Shown here piece by piece: positions 9,362 to 17,049 of a stretch of 64,000 nt of DNA. The notes below the pieces were generated by a model, which was given only the letters and a program-made list of their open reading frames with translations, was not told where the DNA came from and did not search any database. Numbering within the stretch: position 1 is the stretch's first letter; each line of letters opens with the position of its first letter. The translations under genes were made by a program, and so were the position numbers. This DNA comes from Gammaproteobacteria bacterium UBA7310. GTDB taxonomy: Bacteria; Pseudomonadota; Gammaproteobacteria; Pseudomonadales; Ketobacteraceae. The DNA is taken from the NCBI GenBank assembly GCA_002471665.1, contig DKQK01000025.1, positions 342,920-406,919 of the forward strand, written 5' to 3'.

Positions 9362-10605
9362 TATACCTCCTTGGAAAGCAGCAAATCGTCCTGAATCAGG
9401 GGCAGAGACATACAGGCCTTGGCGCCACCTTCAGTACCATTGCAAATAGAAAAATATCCGCCGTGGGATTCGATAACCGTTTTTACCACCGCCAGCCCCA
9501 AACCGGTTCCGGTGGATTTGGTGGTAAAGAACGGCTCTGTTACCTGTCCGGCAATGTCTTCCGACACACCCGGGCCATTATCCTCAATCATGAAATTTAC
9601 TAGCCCACCCTGTTGTGGCGAAACGTTGACGCGAATCTTGACGCGAACTCCGACGCCCTCACAGGCTTCAATGGCGTTATCGATCAGGTTTGAAAACACG
9701 CTGGTTAGCAGGTCCGGGTTGCAGCGTACCGAGCCGGGCGGTATATCCTGAACAAACTCAATTTGAGCCCTTCCCGCCTGGCAATAATCCTCTACCCTGG
9801 ATTGAAATACCGAAACCAGTTGAAAGATGGGCAGCACACTTTCCAGCACAACACCACCTTTGGAAAAGATCAGCATGTCGCGTACCTGCTGCTCCAACTG
9901 CAGAAGGCGGCTTTTGAGCTTGTCCGCATAGCGTAAGCGGCGCTCATCCGTCAACGTCTCTGACGCAAGGTGGTCGGCATAAAGGATTGCGGTGGATAGT
10001 GGGGTTCGAATCTGGTGCGCCAGTGACGCCGTCATTTTTCCCATTTCGGACAATTTACGGTGGTGGTTTAGCTTGGTTTGCAGGCGCCGGGTTTCAGTCT
10101 GATCATTCAACACTATTATTTGACCGGGCTCATGAGTCATCGATTGGGTAGCCAGGCTCACTAGCCTGCCGTTTTTCAACGCGATTTCATGGCCATCCGT
10201 GGGGTTTGGTGCAAAGCATTCATTAATAACTGTGATCCAGCGTTCACCTGGCAATGATCTTTCAAACAACGCCTCTGCGATGGTATTGGCCTGCATGATC
10301 ACGCCACGCCCATCCAACAGAATCACCGCTACAGGCATCGTATTCACAATCAGTTGAACACGTTCCGAGAGCGCCTCTTTCGCGTAATGCTCTTGTACCA
10401 GGGCATAGTCTGCGTGCACCAGTTCCTTTTGCAGCTCATCAACTCTTTTTTCCAGATCCAGATAGGATCGAGTCAATTGGCTGGAAATATCACTGAACGC
10501 AGAAAACGTACTTTGCAGACGGCTCTGTAAATCACGCCGGGCCGGACGCTCCGAAGACGGTTTGCGCTGCTCATTGCTCTTTGGTTCGGCTAATACTGCT
10601 CTCAT
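9361..10605 (-). CDS. fleS: Flagellar sensor histidine kinase FleS/FlrB
   Basis: A soluble kinase for FleR. It has 414 residues: a coiled coil at about 45-80, a PAS domain at about 85-175, the phospho-acceptor His197 in SLAHQIRTPLS, and a catalytic ATPase domain with the N box (NLIDNAIEAC), DNGPGV and GTGLGLAV. No membrane helix is visible, as expected for FleS. It overlaps fleR by 1 bp and is preceded by a good sigma-54 promoter, so it fits a FleQ-activated class II gene. Confidence 0.94.
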   Translation of the reverse strand: MRAVLAEPKSNEQRKPSSERPARRDLQSRLQSTFSAFSDISSQLTRSYLDLEKRVDELQKELVHADYALVQEHYAKEALSERVQLIVNTMPVAVILLDGRGVIMQANTIAEALFERSLPGERWITVINECFAPNPTDGHEIALKNGRLVSLATQSMTHEPGQIIVLNDQTETRRLQTKLNHHRKLSEMGKMTASLAHQIRTPLSTAILYADHLASETLTDERRLRYADKLKSRLLQLEQQVRDMLIFSKGGVVLESVLPIFQLVSVFQSRVEDYCQAGRAQIEFVQDIPPGSVRCNPDLLTSVFSNLIDNAIEACEGVGVRVKIRVNVSPQQGGLVNFMIEDNGPGVSEDIAGQVTEPFFTTKSTGTGLGLAVVKTVIESHGGYFSICNGTEGGAKACMSLPLIQDDLLLSKEV

Positions 10606-10642
10606 GGAAATCGCACCTTAATTTGACGCTTTTCCGGTAAAC

Positions 10643-10659
10643 AGCAAACCTTATGCCAA
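10643..10659 (-). promoter_or_regulatory. Sigma-54 promoter of fleS-fleR
   Basis: Read on the minus strand this is TTGGCATAAGGTTTGCT. The GG and GC elements are 10 bp apart, as required for -24/-12 promoters. It lies 38 bp upstream of the fleS start, matching FleQ-dependent control of the fleSR operon in Pseudomonas. Confidence 0.85.
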
Positions 10660-10705
10660 CACTTTTTTGGCTTTTAAAATCAGCAAATTAGAGTTTACAA
10701 GAAGG

Positions 10706-10731
10706 GGTTGCGCCATAAATATGGCGCAACC
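10706..10731 (-). terminator. Hairpin after fleQ
   Basis: A perfect 11-bp inverted repeat (GGTTGCGCCAT / ATGGCGCAACC) with a 4-base loop lies just after the fleQ stop. On the minus strand it is followed by CCTTCTTGT rather than a clean U run. It could be a weak terminator or an mRNA 3'-end stabiliser separating fleQ from fleSR. Confidence 0.6.
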
Positions 10732-10737
10732 GGGGAA

Positions 10738-12168
10738 CTAAACCCGATTCAAATCATACTTACGCATTTTTTCCACCAACGTCGTACGCCTGATCTTCAA
10801 CTTCTCTGCCGCTCTGGCCACCACGCCATTGCAATCATCCAATGCTTGTCGAATAAGATTGCATTCCAGATTAGACAGGTATTCCTTCAGGTCGATACCA
10901 TTGACGGGCAACAGCGCTGGGGTATCCATACTGACGTAGCCCGGCAGCATGCCGGTATCCGCCACTTCAAGCGGCATTTCTCTGTCTTCGTCAATGTCAT
11001 CCACGTGGCGAAAGCGCTTGGGAAGATCCGATACGCCAATCACCCCATAGGGGTGGGTGATAACCAGTCGCTCCACCAGGTTTGCCAACTCGCGAACATT
11101 GCCTGGCCATTCATGACGACAAAGCCCCATAATGGCGGCCGAATTAAAGCGAATGGAGCCCCGTTTTTCATTTTCAATTCTGGCCACCAGCTCGTTTAGC
11201 AGCAGTGGGATATCTTCCGTACGCTCCCTCAAAGGTGGCATTTCAATCGGGAACACATTAATTCGGTAATAAAGATCTTCCCTGAATTTGCCATCCGTAA
11301 TATGGTCTTCAAGATTTTGGTGCGTGGCGGCAATCACCCGAACATCAGCGTGATACGTTTTTGCACCACCCACCCGCTCAAAGGTTCTTTCCTGCAATAC
11401 CCGCAACAGCTTCACCTGCATATGTAGCGGCATGTCACCGATTTCATCGAGAAAGATTGTGCCCCCCTGCGCCAACTCAAACCGGCCCGGCCGACTGGTT
11501 ATGGCGCCGGTGAACGCCCCCTTCTCATGTCCAAAGAGTTCGCTTTCCAGCAATTCGTGGGGTATTGCACCGCAATTCACTGGCACAAAAGGCTTGTGCC
11601 TTCGATGGGAATTGTAATGAAGATTACGGGCCACAACTTCTTTACCCGTACCGGACTCCCCTGTGATCAGCACATTAACGTCTTTATCGGCCACCTGTGC
11701 CATCAGTTCGCGCACCTGAACAATAGAGCGGCTGGTGCCCACCAGGCTTCTGAACAGCTGAGCCTCACGCCGCTGTGCCCGGGCGGGATCGGCTATCATG
11801 TGATCCTTATAGACCTGGGCTCGGTGCAGGGTATCCATCATCTTGGTGTAGTTGGGCGGGGTTTCGATGGTTGCGATCACCGCTTTGCGGAGTTCTTCGT
11901 TGTCTGTATCCAGCTCGGCGTCGTCCACCAGAATAATGGGTAAGGACGGATCCCACTCCACCAGTTTCTCGGCAATGCGGGCCGGATTATCCAGTTGGCT
12001 CAGTATGACGCAGGTGATGCTGCCACTTTCATGATCAACCGCTATCTGGTCGATATCTTCCTCACTGGCAATAATGGTTTCTTCACCGATAAAATCCAAA
12101 ATAACCTTAAGATCACGACATCGCTCTTTGTTGTGATCCAGCAATAAAACTTTAATTTCTCGCCACAT
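10738..12168 (-). CDS. fleQ: Flagellar master regulator FleQ/FlrA
   Basis: A c-di-GMP-responsive enhancer-binding protein that starts the flagellar cascade with sigma-54. It is 476 residues from the ATG at 12168; a TTG three codons upstream is unlikely. The N-terminal domain is a degenerate receiver: the usual phospho-Asp segment reads CVILSQLDN. LFRS at about 138-141 is the FleQ c-di-GMP-binding motif at the entry to the AAA+ domain. GESGTGKE and GAFTGA follow, and then a Fis-type HTH (AAEKLKIRRTTLVEKMRKY). Its upstream region carries a FleQ-like operator. Confidence 0.96.
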   Translation of the reverse strand: MWREIKVLLLDHNKERCRDLKVILDFIGEETIIASEEDIDQIAVDHESGSITCVILSQLDNPARIAEKLVEWDPSLPIILVDDAELDTDNEELRKAVIATIETPPNYTKMMDTLHRAQVYKDHMIADPARAQRREAQLFRSLVGTSRSIVQVRELMAQVADKDVNVLITGESGTGKEVVARNLHYNSHRRHKPFVPVNCGAIPHELLESELFGHEKGAFTGAITSRPGRFELAQGGTIFLDEIGDMPLHMQVKLLRVLQERTFERVGGAKTYHADVRVIAATHQNLEDHITDGKFREDLYYRINVFPIEMPPLRERTEDIPLLLNELVARIENEKRGSIRFNSAAIMGLCRHEWPGNVRELANLVERLVITHPYGVIGVSDLPKRFRHVDDIDEDREMPLEVADTGMLPGYVSMDTPALLPVNGIDLKEYLSNLECNLIRQALDDCNGVVARAAEKLKIRRTTLVEKMRKYDLNRV

Positions 12169-12192
12169 ATTCGCCAATCTTTTACCGATTAC

Positions 12193-12226
12193 GTCAAAAA
12201 ACGTAAAGTTGGATGCGCTTTTTGAC
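12193..12226. repeat. Inverted repeat in the fleQ leader
   Basis: GTCAAAAA (12193-12200) and TTTTTGAC (12219-12226) are exact inverted copies 18 bp apart, starting 25 bp upstream of the fleQ ATG. The GTCA/TGAC ends match the arms of the FleQ box. The site could be a second low-affinity operator pair or an mRNA stem that limits fleQ translation. Confidence 0.5.
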
Positions 12227-12273
12227 GCATTTTTAATAGTTATGATTCAGTAAAGTCTATAACCAGTGGATCA

Positions 12274-12287
12274 GTCAAATTTATGAC
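12274..12287. promoter_or_regulatory. FleQ-like operator upstream of fleQ
   Basis: GTCAAATTTATGAC has perfect GTCA/TGAC arms around an A/T-rich 6-bp core. It closely fits the Pseudomonas FleQ consensus (GTCaNTAAAtTGAC). It is centred 112 bp upstream of the fleQ ATG. Read on the minus strand its right arm forms TTGAC, a possible -35 element, so binding would block polymerase. Autoregulation by FleQ is an inference. Confidence 0.6.
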
Positions 12288-12321
12288 ACAAGAAATTTTG
12301 AGGGACGTCCGGATTCAGAGC

Positions 12322-12633
12322 TTAAGGGTTCAGGTGACGAGCAACATCGAGGTAAGTTTTGGTGTTGCTTCGGGTTTTTCCCAAAGACGTGATTTGTTTT
12401 ACTGTGTGCTCTTTCGCGCTGGTAACCACCGCCACCGCTTTGCTATAGACGCTTACCAGGGATTCCAACTCGTCAACCAGGTCGGCCAGGTGTGTAGTGC
12501 CGGTGCTCACTGCCGGAAGATTGGCTCTCATAAACGCTTCACATTCAGAGCTGGCTTCCTTCAATTCCGCCAAGTCCTGTTCTTCCAATGAACGCTCTAT
12601 GCGCTGCCTGTAATTGACTACCTGCTGCAACAT
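12322..12633 (-). CDS. fliT: FliT-like flagellar chaperone
   Basis: A small helical protein (103 residues from the ATG at 12633, MLQQVVNYRQRIERSL) directly after fliS, 7 bp apart. FliT proteins are export chaperones for the filament cap FliD. Sequence conservation is weak throughout this family, so the call relies on size, helix content and the fliD-fliS-fliT order. An upstream in-frame extension into fliS (to 12702) is rejected because it would overlap fliS by 62 bp. Confidence 0.65.
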   Translation of the reverse strand: MLQQVVNYRQRIERSLEEQDLAELKEASSECEAFMRANLPAVSTGTTHLADLVDELESLVSVYSKAVAVVTSAKEHTVKQITSLGKTRSNTKTYLDVARHLNP

Positions 12634-12640
12634 AACACGT

Positions 12641-13066
12641 CTACTCGTTAACCGGAGAGGGATCGGGTGAATAGATTTCACGAGCCTGGTCGGCAATACC
12701 ATCCCAACCGGCCTTAATTTCTTTCAACAGGCCTATTACCTCCTCCACCGGTGCCTTGCTGTGCTCCCGTGAGGCATCATACAGTCGAACGCTCATGTAC
12801 TCGTACAATCCATCCAGGTTTTCCGCAATCTCGCCACCCTGTTTATGGTCCAGGAAGCCCTGCAAGCCACCCAGAATGGTGATTACTCTTCCCAAATGAC
12901 GCCCACGCCCTTCATAGTCGTTTCGATCTATGCAGCCGATGGCCTGTTGCAGGTTATCCAAGGCCCCTTGGTATAGCATGCCGATCAACTGATGAGGGTT
13001 GGCATTTTCGACACCAGTCTGTTTGTTCATCTGCGCGTACTGCTGAGCGCCTTTGGCCATGTTCAT
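12641..13066 (-). CDS. fliS: Flagellin export chaperone FliS
   Basis: FliS binds flagellin in the cytosol and prevents early polymerisation. It is 141 residues, starting at the ATG at 13066 after an AAGG site; a GTG three codons earlier is the alternative. The family signatures QYAQMNKQTGVENANPHQLI near the N-terminus and LYQGALDNLQQA are clear. It follows fliD by about 10 bp and precedes the fliT-like gene. Confidence 0.95.
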   Translation of the reverse strand: MNMAKGAQQYAQMNKQTGVENANPHQLIGMLYQGALDNLQQAIGCIDRNDYEGRGRHLGRVITILGGLQGFLDHKQGGEIAENLDGLYEYMSVRLYDASREHSKAPVEEVIGLLKEIKAGWDGIADQAREIYSPDPSPVNE

Positions 13067-13076
13067 GCGTTTCACC

Positions 13077-14498
13077 TTAGTTCGATTTCTTACCGGTTAT
13101 TCCGGCTTTAATAATATCCAGCTGCTGACTGACAAAATCACCAGTGCTCTGCAGTTGACCCACGAGAATATCGAGGTTGGTATACTGCAACCGAAGTCGC
13201 TGCTCGAAGGATTCCATTCTGAGATTCAGCTGTTCCCGTTGCTCATCAATATCTTTGAGCTGGGCCAGGAAAGTATTGTTTCTGCTTGCCAGAATACCGT
13301 CACTGCGCAAAAAGCTTTCCAGCTTATCGTCCAGTGTTTTTACGATACCCTGATCACCGGCCAGTAGCTCGGCCACATCATCAAAATTGGAATTGAGTGC
13401 CGAAGACAACTTGTTGGCATCCAATCCCAAACTGCCATCACGCTGGGTGGTGATGCCAATTGAAGCCAGGGTACTGTATGAGCTGCTGGCACCCTCAATC
13501 ACATCAGACATAGTACGTCTTATCTGAGTTTCGATGGTTCGCGCAGCAAAATCTCCAGTCAGTAAACCCGCTTCCTGAGTTTCAATATCGTAGTCGGTTA
13601 AAAAGTTCAGCGTGTCACTCAACGTGTTGAAGGCTTCAACGAATTCAGTTAAGCGAGTGTTGATCTCGGATTTATCCAGCCCAATTGTCAGAGTTTCGTT
13701 GGTACCGACATTGGTCGACACCGCAGTAATGGTGACACCTTCAATAGCATCAGCAAATACATTATTGCTACTGGTTACCGTATAGTCGTCATCAATCAAC
13801 AATTCAGCGTTGCGCGCCTGACTCTTTTCCGACATGTTTGCATTGAGAAAGGCAGAAAGCCCGGAATTGTCCAAATCGTTGCCGTCAGAGTCGTTGGCCA
13901 CCGCCACCGTGATATTATTATCTTCACCGGTTTCATCGGACGTAAGAACCAACTTGGAGACGGTTCCACCCAGGCCATCGCTCACAGTGAGGATGCTGGC
14001 GGTGATGCCCGGGTTATCCTGTGCATCGTTGATGGCATCACGAATACCGGCCAGGGTATTGTTCTGGGCGGCAACGATATCAACATCGAAACTTTCGGCC
14101 CCCAGGCTGAGCGTGAGTGTTCCCGCACCCACCTGGTCTGAGGCACCGGTAAAGTCCGCCGTTGAAACCAGCTTGTGGTTGGATGCCAGTTGCACCACCT
14201 GAACGTTGGTGGAACCCACTGCAGCGCCACTGGCTGCGGTGGCTGTAAAGACACTTTCATCTGAGGATACGGAAGAACGAGCGGCAAGGTTTGTCAATGA
14301 TGAGAGGCTAGATAATGCCGCCTGGAAATCTTTGAGCGCGCCTTTCAACGAACCATAGGCTGATATATCGGCCTGAATCTGGATTTCCCGGGTACCCAGA
14401 CGCTCATCCATAGGCGTTCGCTCAGCTTTGGTCAGCGTCTCGATAATTTTTTCAATATCAAGGCCGGAACCGGTTCCGGCAGCGGTGATAGACGCCAT
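13077..14498 (-). CDS. fliD: Flagellar filament cap protein FliD
   Basis: FliD is the secreted cap (HAP2) that folds flagellin at the filament tip. It is 473 residues from the ATG at 14498, which follows a GAGG site 8 bp away. The N-terminal D0 region has GTGSGLDIEKIIETL, and the C-terminal coiled part ends in FVSQQLDIIKAG. The 25-codon in-frame extension upstream has no ribosome site and is left out. A clear sigma-28 promoter precedes it. Confidence 0.95.
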   Translation of the reverse strand: MASITAAGTGSGLDIEKIIETLTKAERTPMDERLGTREIQIQADISAYGSLKGALKDFQAALSSLSSLTNLAARSSVSSDESVFTATAASGAAVGSTNVQVVQLASNHKLVSTADFTGASDQVGAGTLTLSLGAESFDVDIVAAQNNTLAGIRDAINDAQDNPGITASILTVSDGLGGTVSKLVLTSDETGEDNNITVAVANDSDGNDLDNSGLSAFLNANMSEKSQARNAELLIDDDYTVTSSNNVFADAIEGVTITAVSTNVGTNETLTIGLDKSEINTRLTEFVEAFNTLSDTLNFLTDYDIETQEAGLLTGDFAARTIETQIRRTMSDVIEGASSSYSTLASIGITTQRDGSLGLDANKLSSALNSNFDDVAELLAGDQGIVKTLDDKLESFLRSDGILASRNNTFLAQLKDIDEQREQLNLRMESFEQRLRLQYTNLDILVGQLQSTGDFVSQQLDIIKAGITGKKSN

Positions 14499-14638
14499 AG
14501 ATAAAACCTCGCTTTCGGCATTTACACGGGGGGACTGATTACCATGTTCGACCCCGAGCATTGATACCTGCAATTCCCGTTCCAGCTGGGAAAACCATTT
14601 CCTTCCCAGTACCAGTATAGTACGGGGCTATGAAAATA

Positions 14639-14665
14639 TTATCGGCAATCTCGGCTAAAGCTTTA
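14639..14665 (-). promoter_or_regulatory. Sigma-28 (FliA) promoter of fliD-fliS-fliT
   Basis: On the minus strand: TAAAGCTT, 11 bp, GCCGATAA, a near-perfect FliA promoter. Its -35 overlaps the stop codon of flaG. It lies about 140 bp upstream of the fliD ATG. Confidence 0.88.
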
Positions 14666-15127
14666 GGCCTTGTCGCTTAGAATTGAGCCGCCACTCAACT
14701 CCAAACCCTGCTCAATGGAGGCAGCAATTTTCAATACATCCTCCGGCGGAATCTGCCTGATAATGGTGTCGGTTTCTTCATCTATGACTGTGATTACTAT
14801 GCGGTTTTCTTCTTCCGCCACTTTAAAGTTCAGGCTCCGTTGATTTTTCTGCAACAGTTCCCTGACTTTGGGGATGGCTTCATTAATCCGTTGTTTCAGC
14901 TCTTCCTTCTGGACTTGTTCAGTTTCTTTCTCTGGTTGTAACTTGGCTTCCTTGGCAGTTTCCTGAGAGGGAACAGGTACAGAGGCCTCCACAGCCTTGG
15001 ATTCAGGCCTGGAAAGCGGAGTATCGCTGTTTTGCAGCTGATCAATGGCCCGGTTTTTCGGTACCATTGCCGCCGCATCCTTAACAGCAATATTCATATC
15101 TGTGTTTAAAGGCTTATCGCTTATCAT
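14663..15127 (-). CDS. flaG: FlaG family flagellar protein
   Basis: FlaG is a small protein encoded between flagellin and fliD in many polar-flagellate bacteria and affects filament length. About 154 residues are encoded from the ATG at 15127 (CAGGTGG site 7 bp upstream). The first 80 residues are Glu/Pro/Lys-rich and disordered. The C-terminal half carries the conserved core: LNFKVAEEENRIVITVIDEE, then IIRQIPPEDVLKIA. It lies about 100 bp after the upstream flagellin gene. Confidence 0.9.
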   Translation of the reverse strand: MISDKPLNTDMNIAVKDAAAMVPKNRAIDQLQNSDTPLSRPESKAVEASVPVPSQETAKEAKLQPEKETEQVQKEELKQRINEAIPKVRELLQKNQRSLNFKVAEEENRIVITVIDEETDTIIRQIPPEDVLKIAASIEQGLELSGGSILSDKA

Positions 15128-15226
15128 ACACGCCACCTGATACAACAAATGCGGGTGCCCGAGTTCTATCCCGGGCCCCGCGCCAAACTAATGACCTTGT
15201 TGTAAACCTACGTCTGCTGCTGAGGA

Positions 15227-16774
15227 TTAACCCAGCAGAGACAAAGCTTGTTGAGGCAAGGCATTAGCCTGAGCCAGAACCGAGATACCTGCTTGCTGTA
15301 GCACCTGGTTCTTGGACAGATTGGCAGTTTCAGCAGCGAAGTCCGCGTCACGGATTCGACTGTTGGCAGCTGCCAGACTCTCGGATACCGCTGACAGGTT
15401 ACGGATAGTCGACTCAAATCGGTTCTGAATCGCACCCAAACCTGCGCGGAAGGAGTCGATCTGGGCCAGCGCGCTGTCCACCGTCTCCATGGTGATATTG
15501 GAAGCCGCTACGGTAGTGATATCAGCATTGGCAACCGTACCTACCGCCTGCACATTGTCGTCATCCAGGGTACCGGTAGTGGTCAAGGTGATGGTGTCCT
15601 GCGCGGATATCACGATATCACCAGCCTTGAAGTCATTGGTAACACCCGTCAGATCATTGGCATCCGCGGTATCACCACCATCATAGAGAATGTCTGCACC
15701 GGCATCCGTAACGTTGATCACCATATCCCGGCCATCTTCCGCAGTGAGCTGCAGGTAACCGTTCTCATCGACACTGGCTGTTACACCAGTAATGTCAGAC
15801 TTGGCATTGATCGCGTTAACCAGGCTGCCATCGGCATCCTTCTCCTGTACCTCAACGGGGCCAATATCCACACCGTTAATATTCAGGTCACCGTTTACCA
15901 GGGTACCGGCACCAACGAAGGCATCCGCCTCAGTGATGGTACCTGCAACCGGGGTTACGTCCTCCCAGTTATAGGTGGTGGTGGCAGTGGCGTATACGCC
16001 TTCCATACCTTCCACACCGTCTTCACGCAGGGTGTTGATACGATCCACCAATGATTTGGCGATACCTGAACCATAGGCATCCGCAGTAGGGTCGATCAAA
16101 TCAGCCTGCGCAGCACCGGTGATATCACCACCGTAATCGGCATCAAAGATGTCAACCGCGGTAGTACCTGTACCAATCTGGATGCTCAGGTCAGCTGTGG
16201 TCAGTGTATCAGCCACAGTGGTGGTAATGTCTTCGATGCTGCTCTGAACCGCGCCAGGCTGGCTACCCAAGGCACTGGCTCGCGCGTCAACACCATCCAC
16301 CGCTACTGTTTCACCGGCATTGGCACCGATCTGGAAACTCAGGGAGCTGAGTGATCCGTCGGCCACGTTGTTACCGTTAAAGGTAGTGGTTTTGGCGATA
16401 CGATCGATTTCAGATACCAGCTGATCAACCTCTTCCTGCAGAGACTGACGGTCAGCAGCACTGTTGGTGTCGTTGGCAGACTGAACCGCCAGGTCACGAA
16501 TCCGCTGCAGCGAGGTAGTAATCTCATCCAGCGCACTTTCAGTGGTCTGGGCAAAAGAAATACCGTCGTTGGCGTTTCGAACCGCAACATTCAAGCCGCG
16601 AATCTGGGTGGTAAATCGGTTGGAGATGGCCAGGCCGGCAGCATCATCCTTGGCACCGTTAATACGCAAACCAGAAGACAAACGCTGCAGGGAGGTCTGA
16701 AGAGAACCCTGCGACTTGTTCAGGTTTCGCTGCGCATTAAGGGACGAAATGTTAGTGTTAATGATCTGGGGCAT
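15227..16774 (-). CDS. fliC: Flagellin (copy 1)
   Basis: The filament subunit, 515 residues. The N-terminal D0/D1 region (INTNISSLNAQRNLNKSQ, SSGLRINGAKDDAAGLAI) and the C-terminal D1/D0 region (FRAGLGAIQNRFES, NQVLQQAGISVLAQANA) are standard. The roughly 270-residue central part contains a flagellin hook-IN-like segment around NGDLNINGVDIGP and is larger than in short polar flagellins. A sigma-28 promoter lies about 107 bp upstream. The protein is nearly identical to the neighbouring copy, although many synonymous sites differ. Confidence 0.97.
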   Translation of the reverse strand: MPQIINTNISSLNAQRNLNKSQGSLQTSLQRLSSGLRINGAKDDAAGLAISNRFTTQIRGLNVAVRNANDGISFAQTTESALDEITTSLQRIRDLAVQSANDTNSAADRQSLQEEVDQLVSEIDRIAKTTTFNGNNVADGSLSSLSFQIGANAGETVAVDGVDARASALGSQPGAVQSSIEDITTTVADTLTTADLSIQIGTGTTAVDIFDADYGGDITGAAQADLIDPTADAYGSGIAKSLVDRINTLREDGVEGMEGVYATATTTYNWEDVTPVAGTITEADAFVGAGTLVNGDLNINGVDIGPVEVQEKDADGSLVNAINAKSDITGVTASVDENGYLQLTAEDGRDMVINVTDAGADILYDGGDTADANDLTGVTNDFKAGDIVISAQDTITLTTTGTLDDDNVQAVGTVANADITTVAASNITMETVDSALAQIDSFRAGLGAIQNRFESTIRNLSAVSESLAAANSRIRDADFAAETANLSKNQVLQQAGISVLAQANALPQQALSLLG

Positions 16775-16880
16775 TGTGTGTCTCCTGCGTTTATTTCAAC
16801 ACGACCTCAACAACTGAGGACTTTATTGATTGGTGTAGCCTCGGCGAGGCCGTGTCACTTCAATCTTCTGTTCAATAAAG

Positions 16881-16907
16881 TTATCGGCGTGGTTTCACAC
16901 AACTTGA
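16881..16907 (-). promoter_or_regulatory. Sigma-28 (FliA) promoter of flagellin copy 1
   Basis: On the minus strand: TCAAGTTG, 11 bp, GCCGATAA. The -10 is a perfect FliA match and the -35 a good one. It lies in the gap between the two flagellin genes, after the terminator of copy 2. Confidence 0.88.
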
Positions 16908-16979
16908 TTAATTATTTAAATCTTTTGGTTACACATCTTTAAATTCTTATAGCAAAAATCAACAGGCTATAACAAAAGC

Positions 16980-17002
16980 GCCCTGACCAGTACGGCCAGG
17001 GC
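16980..17002 (-). terminator. Terminator of flagellin copy 2
   Basis: GCCCTG and CAGGGC pair around a partly paired core. On the minus strand the stem is followed by GCTTTTGTT. It lies about 48 bp after the stop of flagellin copy 2 and before the sigma-28 promoter of copy 1, so the two genes are probably separate transcripts. Confidence 0.65.
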
Positions 17003-17049
17003 AGCTTCGCGTTATAAGTAGCCTAATTATATCAGGCTGGCGCCTGTTA

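Noticed and set aside
14499..14573. N-terminal extension of FliD by 25 codons
   Set aside because: No ribosome site, and the conserved FliD start and GAGG site fit the ATG at 14498.
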